From: JBNARI01 sp049718765
GTDB lineage: Bacteria > Bacillota > Sulfobacillia > DUMF01
Length of the DNA: 10,675 nucleotides
Direction of reading: 5' to 3'
Assembly: GCA_049718765.1 (NCBI GenBank)
Contig: JBNARI010000045.1
Location: 1 to 10,675 of the forward strand
Shown: piece by piece, positions 7,071-10,675 of the stretch
Position numbering within the stretch: position 1 is the first letter of the stretch
How the letters are laid out: each line of letters starts with the position of its first letter
The notes under the pieces: generated by a model
The model's input: only the letters and a program-made list of their open reading frames with translations
What the model was told of the DNA's origin: nothing
Databases searched by the model: none
Translations under genes and position numbers: made by a program

Positions 7071-7079
7071 TACCTCCTT
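7071..7079 (-). promoter_or_regulatory. Near-perfect ribosome binding site that fixes the malic enzyme start
   Basis: AAGGAGGTA on the minus strand, ending 6 bases before the GTG at 7064 (AGGAGG core at 8-9 bases). It lies between the fumarase beta stop at 7094 and this start, and decides against the longer reading from the GTG at 7100. Confidence 0.75.
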
Positions 7080-7093
7080 ACCAATTTGACATG

Positions 7094-7648
7094 TCAGCAC
7101 TTTGCGCGTCTGTACTGCCTCACTCCCTCGGCGTAAAGGTCGCGCCCCATGGCGTCAATGCCTACCACCACTGGAAAGTCCTCCACCTCAAACTCGTATA
7201 TAGCCTCGGGGCCAAGCTCCGGAAATGCCAGAACCCTAGCCTTCTTGATGCGCTTAGCCAGCAGGGCCCCGGCCCCACCAACTGCAATAAAGTATACAGC
7301 ACCATACTCCTTCATGGCTTCAACCACTTGGGGTTTGCGCAGCCCTTTGCCAATCATCCCCTTTAAGCCATGCTCTATAAGCGTTGGCGTGTAGGGGTCC
7401 ATACGCCCACTTGTGGTCGGTCCTGCAGATCCAATGGCTTGTCCCGGCTTTGGAGGGCATGGTCCAACATAGTAGATCACCTGCCCTTCTAAGTCCATGG
7501 GCAGAGTATCGCCCCTTGAAAGCATCTCCACGAGGCGTTTGTGCGCTGCGTCCCTGGCCCCATATATCACACCAGAAATGAGCACTTCGTCACCTGCCTT
7601 AAGGCTCATGACCACGTCCTGAGTTAACGGCGTAACAACCTTTTTCAT
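7094..7648 (-). CDS. fumB: Class I (Fe-S) fumarate hydratase, beta subunit (C-terminal domain)
   Basis: Partner of the alpha subunit; together they hydrate fumarate reversibly to malate. The 184 residues have the family's usual length and motifs: ISGVIYGARDAAHKR (24-38), YYVGPCPPKPG (59-69), GSAGPTTSGRMDPYTP (73-88), IGKG (99-102) and AVGGAGALLAKRI (122-134). The ATG at 7648 (MKKVVTPLT) was chosen because GGGGAG lies 8 bases upstream and because homologous subunits begin this way. A GTG at 7672, directly abutting the alpha stop, would add 8 atypical residues. It is 24 bases downstream of the alpha gene, as expected for a 1:1 complex. Tartrate dehydratase beta (TtdB) is the closest alternative; the malic enzyme next door favours fumarase. 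The symbol fumB is used in the sense of beta subunit, not E. coli FumB. Confidence 0.92.
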   Translation of the reverse strand: MKKVVTPLTQDVVMSLKAGDEVLISGVIYGARDAAHKRLVEMLSRGDTLPMDLEGQVIYYVGPCPPKPGQAIGSAGPTTSGRMDPYTPTLIEHGLKGMIGKGLRKPQVVEAMKEYGAVYFIAVGGAGALLAKRIKKARVLAFPELGPEAIYEFEVEDFPVVVGIDAMGRDLYAEGVRQYRRAKC

Positions 7649-7672
7649 CACATTCACTCCCCAATCGCTCAC

Positions 7673-8518
7673 CTATAGCACTGCCTCAGCATGCCTGGAC
7701 ACATGGCACTGGATGTTCACCGCCACTGGCAGGCATCCAATGTGAGTAGGCCATGTCTCTATGTTCACTGCCAAAGCAGTCACCCGCCCACCCAGCCCTT
7801 GGGGCCCGATGCCCAGATAGTTGACTTCCTTCAGGATCTCTTCCTCCAGAGCAGCCACTTGAGGGTCCGGGTGGTGTTCACCAAGCCTGCGCATCAATGC
7901 CCTCTTGGCAAGCTGGGCAGCCTTGTCCATGGTACCCCCAACGCCCACTCCAACGATGATTGGCGGGCACGGGTTGGAGCCAGCCTTGTCCACCGTGTCC
8001 ACCACAAACCGCTTTATTCCCTCTGCGCCGTCTGCGGGAATAAGCATCCGGAGCTGGCTCATGTTCTCGCTTCCAGCGCCTTTGGGCACGATCCTTATCT
8101 TGAGCTGGTCGCCAGGCACCACGTCCGTGTAAATGACCGCTGGAGTGTTGTCCCCAGTGTTCTTGCGCTTGAAAATCGGGTCATCAACCACAGATTTCCT
8201 GAGGTACCCGTTTACGTAGCCACGCCTAACCCCTTCGTTGATGGCATCAGTGAGGCTGCCCCCAACTACGTGCACTTCCTGACCGAGCTCCACGAACACC
8301 ACTGTCACTCCTGTGTCCTGACAGATGGGCATCCTTTCTGCAGCAGCTGTCTTCGCATTTTCCACCAGCAGCGCCAGCAAGTTCTTCCCTACCTGGGACT
8401 CTTCCACCTGTATGGCGCTTTGAATTGACTCCAGGACATCGTCTGGCAAGTCATAGCAGGCGCGTATACATAGCCTTTCAACTGTGTCCACAATGCGCTC
8501 CACAGGGATCTCTCTCAA
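7673..8518 (-). CDS. fumA: Class I (Fe-S) fumarate hydratase, alpha subunit (N-terminal domain)
   Basis: Carries the oxygen-sensitive 4Fe-4S cluster that activates fumarate/malate in the two-subunit fumarase. The three cluster cysteines are recognisable: C66 in PICQDTG, C184 in NPCPPIIVGVGVGG and C271 in NIQCHVSRH. KRKNTGDNTPAVIY (117-130) and PKGAGSENMSQL (145-156) are also family motifs. The 281 residues are of normal length. The start chosen is TTG at 8518, giving MREIPVERIVDTVERLC, the standard family N-terminus, with GGTGAGG about 5 bases upstream. The ATG at 8551 would add 11 unusual residues and its AAGGA is only 2 bases from the ATG. The gene begins 38 bases after the reductase stop, so the two are cotranscribed. 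L(+)-tartrate dehydratase alpha is the main alternative. Confidence 0.92.
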   Translation of the reverse strand: MREIPVERIVDTVERLCIRACYDLPDDVLESIQSAIQVEESQVGKNLLALLVENAKTAAAERMPICQDTGVTVVFVELGQEVHVVGGSLTDAINEGVRRGYVNGYLRKSVVDDPIFKRKNTGDNTPAVIYTDVVPGDQLKIRIVPKGAGSENMSQLRMLIPADGAEGIKRFVVDTVDKAGSNPCPPIIVGVGVGGTMDKAAQLAKRALMRRLGEHHPDPQVAALEEEILKEVNYLGIGPQGLGGRVTALAVNIETWPTHIGCLPVAVNIQCHVSRHAEAVL

Positions 8519-8556
8519 TCGTACCTCACCCTCCCAACACACACCGCCCATTATCC

Positions 8557-10536
8557 TTATACCCTAGTTCCCGCAAGGTAGCCAGACCACACCGCGTCGA
8601 TGATCTTGCCAGGAGCTACGCAGTCCCCTGCTCTGTATACCTCGGGTACAAGTTTCTCAATCCAGCCTTCAAAGGGATCGTTGGGCCTTGCCCCAAGTGC
8701 AAGTACCACAACATCCCCTTCGACCTTCTCCACAGCCCCGCTGACCGCTGAGCCTTCACCCGTGCTCCTCACCCATACTCCTCCAACCTCGATCCTTTCA
8801 ATGACCGAGTGGGTCTTGGCAGTAACTCCCGACTGACGCAGTTCTTCGAGCAGCGTAGGCCTGTAAATTGGGTCTACATCCCTGGCTAATTCGGGTAGCA
8901 TTTCCACTACAGTGATAGAATTGCCTTGCTTCGCTAAGTGCAACGCCACTTCGCAGCCCACCATGCCGCCACCGGCCACAACGATCTTCTTTGACTGGAA
9001 CTCCATGTGGTTCCTGAGTACATCGTGGGCAAGTACCACTCCCTCTGAGTCAATGCCGGGAATGCCAGGAACCAGAGGGTTCGATCCACTCGCCACTATC
9101 ACGCAATCTGGCCTAACCTGCTCGATAAGGTGCCTGTCGACCTCAGTTTTGAGCAACACGCTGACCCGTGCCCTGACTATTGCGCCCGCCAAGTAGTCCA
9201 GGAACCATTTAATCTTTTGCTTACCTGGTGGCAGCATTGCCAGGTTAAGCTGCCCACCGAGTGCCGGCCCCTTCTCCGCGAGGATTACCTCATGCCCGCG
9301 CCTGGCAGCGTACACGGCAGCTGTCATTCCAGCGGGGCCTGCACCTATTACCAGTATACGCTTGCGACGTCTGGCCGTGGTTTCTGGATACATCCATTCG
9401 TGACCAGCCTCGGGGTTAATCGAGCAGCGCAACGGCAGGTCCCCAAATATCCTGTTACCAGCACACCCAACGTTGCAGTTGATGCACATGCGGATATCAT
9501 CCACTGCACCTTGACGGGCCTTTTCAGGCCAATCGGGGTCGGCAATAAGACCTCTCCCAATGGCAATGAGATCTGCCTCACCATTTTCAAGCACCGCCTC
9601 AGCCACGTGGGGGTGCCTTATGGAGCCCACAGCAATCACTGGCACCCCTACGCTTTTCTTGAGGCGCGCTGCTAAGTATACCTTCCAACCCTCTTCAACG
9701 GGCATGGGCTCAATCTGCTTGTCCAACGAGTAACCATTGCCTGCGCTGACATGAAGCACATCTACGCCACATTTCACCAAGGCCTTTGCAACCTCTATCG
9801 TCTCTTCGAGCCCCCGTCCCCCTTCCACAAACTCGTCGCCGCTTATCCTGAACAGTATGGGGAAGCCAGTTCCTACCGCGGCGCGAACTCTTTCCACCAC
9901 CATGACTGGAAACCTAAGCCTGTTTTCAAGCGACCCGCCGAACTTGTCGGTCCTCTTGTTGGTGAGAGGGGACAAGAATTGGGCAAGCAAGTATGAGTGA
10001 GCTCCATGTATTTCCACGGCGTCAAATCCAGCCTTCTTAGCTCTTCTGGCTGCCTCCCCAAACTTAACTGCAATGGCCTCAATTTCTTCCTCCGTCAACT
10101 CCCTAGGAGGACTGGCCGTGTTGCTTGCCGGTATGGCACTGGGTCCAACCGGTTGGACTCCACCTGTTACCTCCAGCCTGGTAGAGGCTCCTGCATGGTT
10201 AAGCTGTAAAGCAGCCTTTGCTCCATAAGCGTGGATCCTCTCAACTAGGGTTGCAAGTGCCGGCACGAACCTCTCCGCATCAATCCGTAGCTGCGTGGCA
10301 CCGTTCGCCCCATCAGGGTAGGACACATTGGTGTTTTCAACTATGATTAGTGCAGCTCCACCCTGTGCACGGCGAGCGTAATAGGCTATCATGCGGTCAC
10401 TCGGCTCTCCATTTTCCCTGGCAAAGTTGGTGGCCATGGCTGGCATGACCACCCTGTTCCTTAAAGTCACCCCGCGCAGCCGAAACGGGGAAAACACGTT
10501 TCGGAAGGGGCTGCACCCAGTTCGTCCCAACTCCAT
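8557..10536 (-). CDS. FMN/FAD/4Fe-4S NAD(P)H-dependent enoate or 2,4-dienoyl-CoA reductase family protein
   Basis: Old-yellow-enzyme fusion that passes hydride from NAD(P)H through FAD and a 4Fe-4S cluster to FMN, then to an activated C=C bond. At 659 residues it matches FadH and clostridial enoate reductase in length. Residues 10-345 are the FMN barrel, with FSPFRLRGVTLRNRVVMPAM (15-34), QLNHAG (111-116) and EIHGAHSYLLAQFLSP (175-190) containing Tyr182. The cluster ligands are C351, C354, C358 and C371. FAD binding is at VIGAGPAGMTAA (396-407), and a second nucleotide fold at VVAGGGMVGCEVA (519-531). Glu545 after that fold suggests NADH rather than NADPH, an inference. The family also includes trimethylamine dehydrogenase, so the substrate is open. 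The ATG at 10536 is the only good start; its ribosome site is weak. It is the first gene of the operon, immediately behind an attenuator-like leader. Confidence 0.9.
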   Translation of the reverse strand: MELGRTGCSPFRNVFSPFRLRGVTLRNRVVMPAMATNFARENGEPSDRMIAYYARRAQGGAALIIVENTNVSYPDGANGATQLRIDAERFVPALATLVERIHAYGAKAALQLNHAGASTRLEVTGGVQPVGPSAIPASNTASPPRELTEEEIEAIAVKFGEAARRAKKAGFDAVEIHGAHSYLLAQFLSPLTNKRTDKFGGSLENRLRFPVMVVERVRAAVGTGFPILFRISGDEFVEGGRGLEETIEVAKALVKCGVDVLHVSAGNGYSLDKQIEPMPVEEGWKVYLAARLKKSVGVPVIAVGSIRHPHVAEAVLENGEADLIAIGRGLIADPDWPEKARQGAVDDIRMCINCNVGCAGNRIFGDLPLRCSINPEAGHEWMYPETTARRRKRILVIGAGPAGMTAAVYAARRGHEVILAEKGPALGGQLNLAMLPPGKQKIKWFLDYLAGAIVRARVSVLLKTEVDRHLIEQVRPDCVIVASGSNPLVPGIPGIDSEGVVLAHDVLRNHMEFQSKKIVVAGGGMVGCEVALHLAKQGNSITVVEMLPELARDVDPIYRPTLLEELRQSGVTAKTHSVIERIEVGGVWVRSTGEGSAVSGAVEKVEGDVVVLALGARPNDPFEGWIEKLVPEVYRAGDCVAPGKIIDAVWSGYLAGTRV

Positions 10537-10555
10537 TTGGGCTCAGTCCCGGTTC

Positions 10556-10587
10556 AAAAAACTTGACCTTTCTATCTCCAGTCAAGT
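10556..10587 (-). terminator. Terminator-like hairpin directly upstream of the reductase gene
   Basis: On the minus strand ACTTGAC (10587-10581), a 13-base loop, then GTCAAGT (10567-10561) merging into a run of six T (10561-10556). The 7-bp stem is perfect but contains only three G-C pairs, so it is moderate in strength. It ends 19 bases before the ATG at 10536. That is too close for a promoter between them, so transcripts reaching the operon must read through this element. Confidence 0.6.
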
Positions 10588-10646
10588 CGGCCCCCAGACC
10601 AGGCTTTCGCCTCCTTTCCGGATACTTGATTTGCCCCCAAGGGGCA
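10561..10646 (-). promoter_or_regulatory. Candidate attenuator leader with competing pairings
   Basis: Three segments can pair in two exclusive ways: A = TCAAGT (10629-10624), B = ACTTGAC (10587-10581), C = GTCAAGT (10567-10561). B:C forms the terminator. A:B would sequester B and enclose 36 bases that contain CGG (10620-10618) facing CCG (10590-10588) and a hairpin AGGC-GAAA-GCCT (10612-10601) with a GNRA tetraloop. A 5' hairpin TGCCCC-TTG-GGGGCA (10646-10632) precedes A. This layout is typical of a riboswitch or a protein-controlled attenuator. I do not recognise a known class. No promoter is visible within the window, so it may lie to the right of 10675. Confidence 0.45.
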
Positions 10647-10675
10647 GGGCGACAGGGGACCTCGGCCCGGGAGTC

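Noticed and set aside
7691..8428. Plus-strand open frame (245 codons) opposite fumarase alpha
   Set aside because: Antisense shadow; the product is rich in His, Cys and Pro with no recognisable fold, and no ribosome site was seen.
10588..10646. Resemblance to a cyclic-di-GMP-I (GEMM) riboswitch: GGGCAAATC followed later by GCGAAAGCC
   Set aside because: Short fragments look similar, but the core (GGACGCAAAGCC) and the tetraloop-receptor arm do not align, and the local GGC-GAAA-GCC hairpin explains the second match.

Overview
The window looks like bacterial chromosome, probably from an anaerobe of the Bacillota (Clostridia-like). The grounds are strong AGGAGG-type ribosome sites, use of TTG and GTG starts, a two-subunit iron-sulfur fumarase, an enoate-reductase-like flavoenzyme and a compact type IV pilus cluster. 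The lineage is an inference and could be wrong at phylum level. All supported genes lie on the minus strand, so transcription runs from right to left. No RNA genes, CRISPR arrays or complete mobile elements were seen.

Right half (10675 to 5835): a metabolic operon. It begins with a leader (about 10646-10556) that contains a terminator-like hairpin with a U run and an upstream segment able to compete for one arm of that hairpin, so it looks like a transcription attenuator. Next come a 659-residue flavin/Fe-S reductase of the enoate reductase / 2,4-dienoyl-CoA reductase family, the alpha and beta subunits of class I fumarase, and a short NAD-type malic enzyme. The genes are separated by about 25-40 bases. 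Fumarase and malic enzyme together take fumarate through malate to pyruvate, CO2 and reduced nicotinamide. The reductase could consume that nicotinamide, so the operon may be a redox-balancing unit.

Middle (5834-5099): about 735 bases without a credible gene. They hold a perfect 10-bp inverted repeat (5733-5761) and, near the left end, a candidate promoter for pilT.

Left half (5098 to 216): a type IV pilus cluster in the order pilT, pilC, an intact prepilin with its own promoter, a second prepilin broken by a one-base frameshift, and a prepilin peptidase. Reading across the frameshift gives a complete 201-residue prepilin with a calcium-loop motif (DFDGDGTAD). The peptidase keeps its N-terminal zinc-type cysteine pairs, but has Arg where the first catalytic Asp of this family is expected. 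A second gene-free stretch (1665-2145) lies between the two prepilins. At the left edge a further minus-strand gene begins (ATG at 53), with a promoter placed so close that its mRNA could be leaderless.
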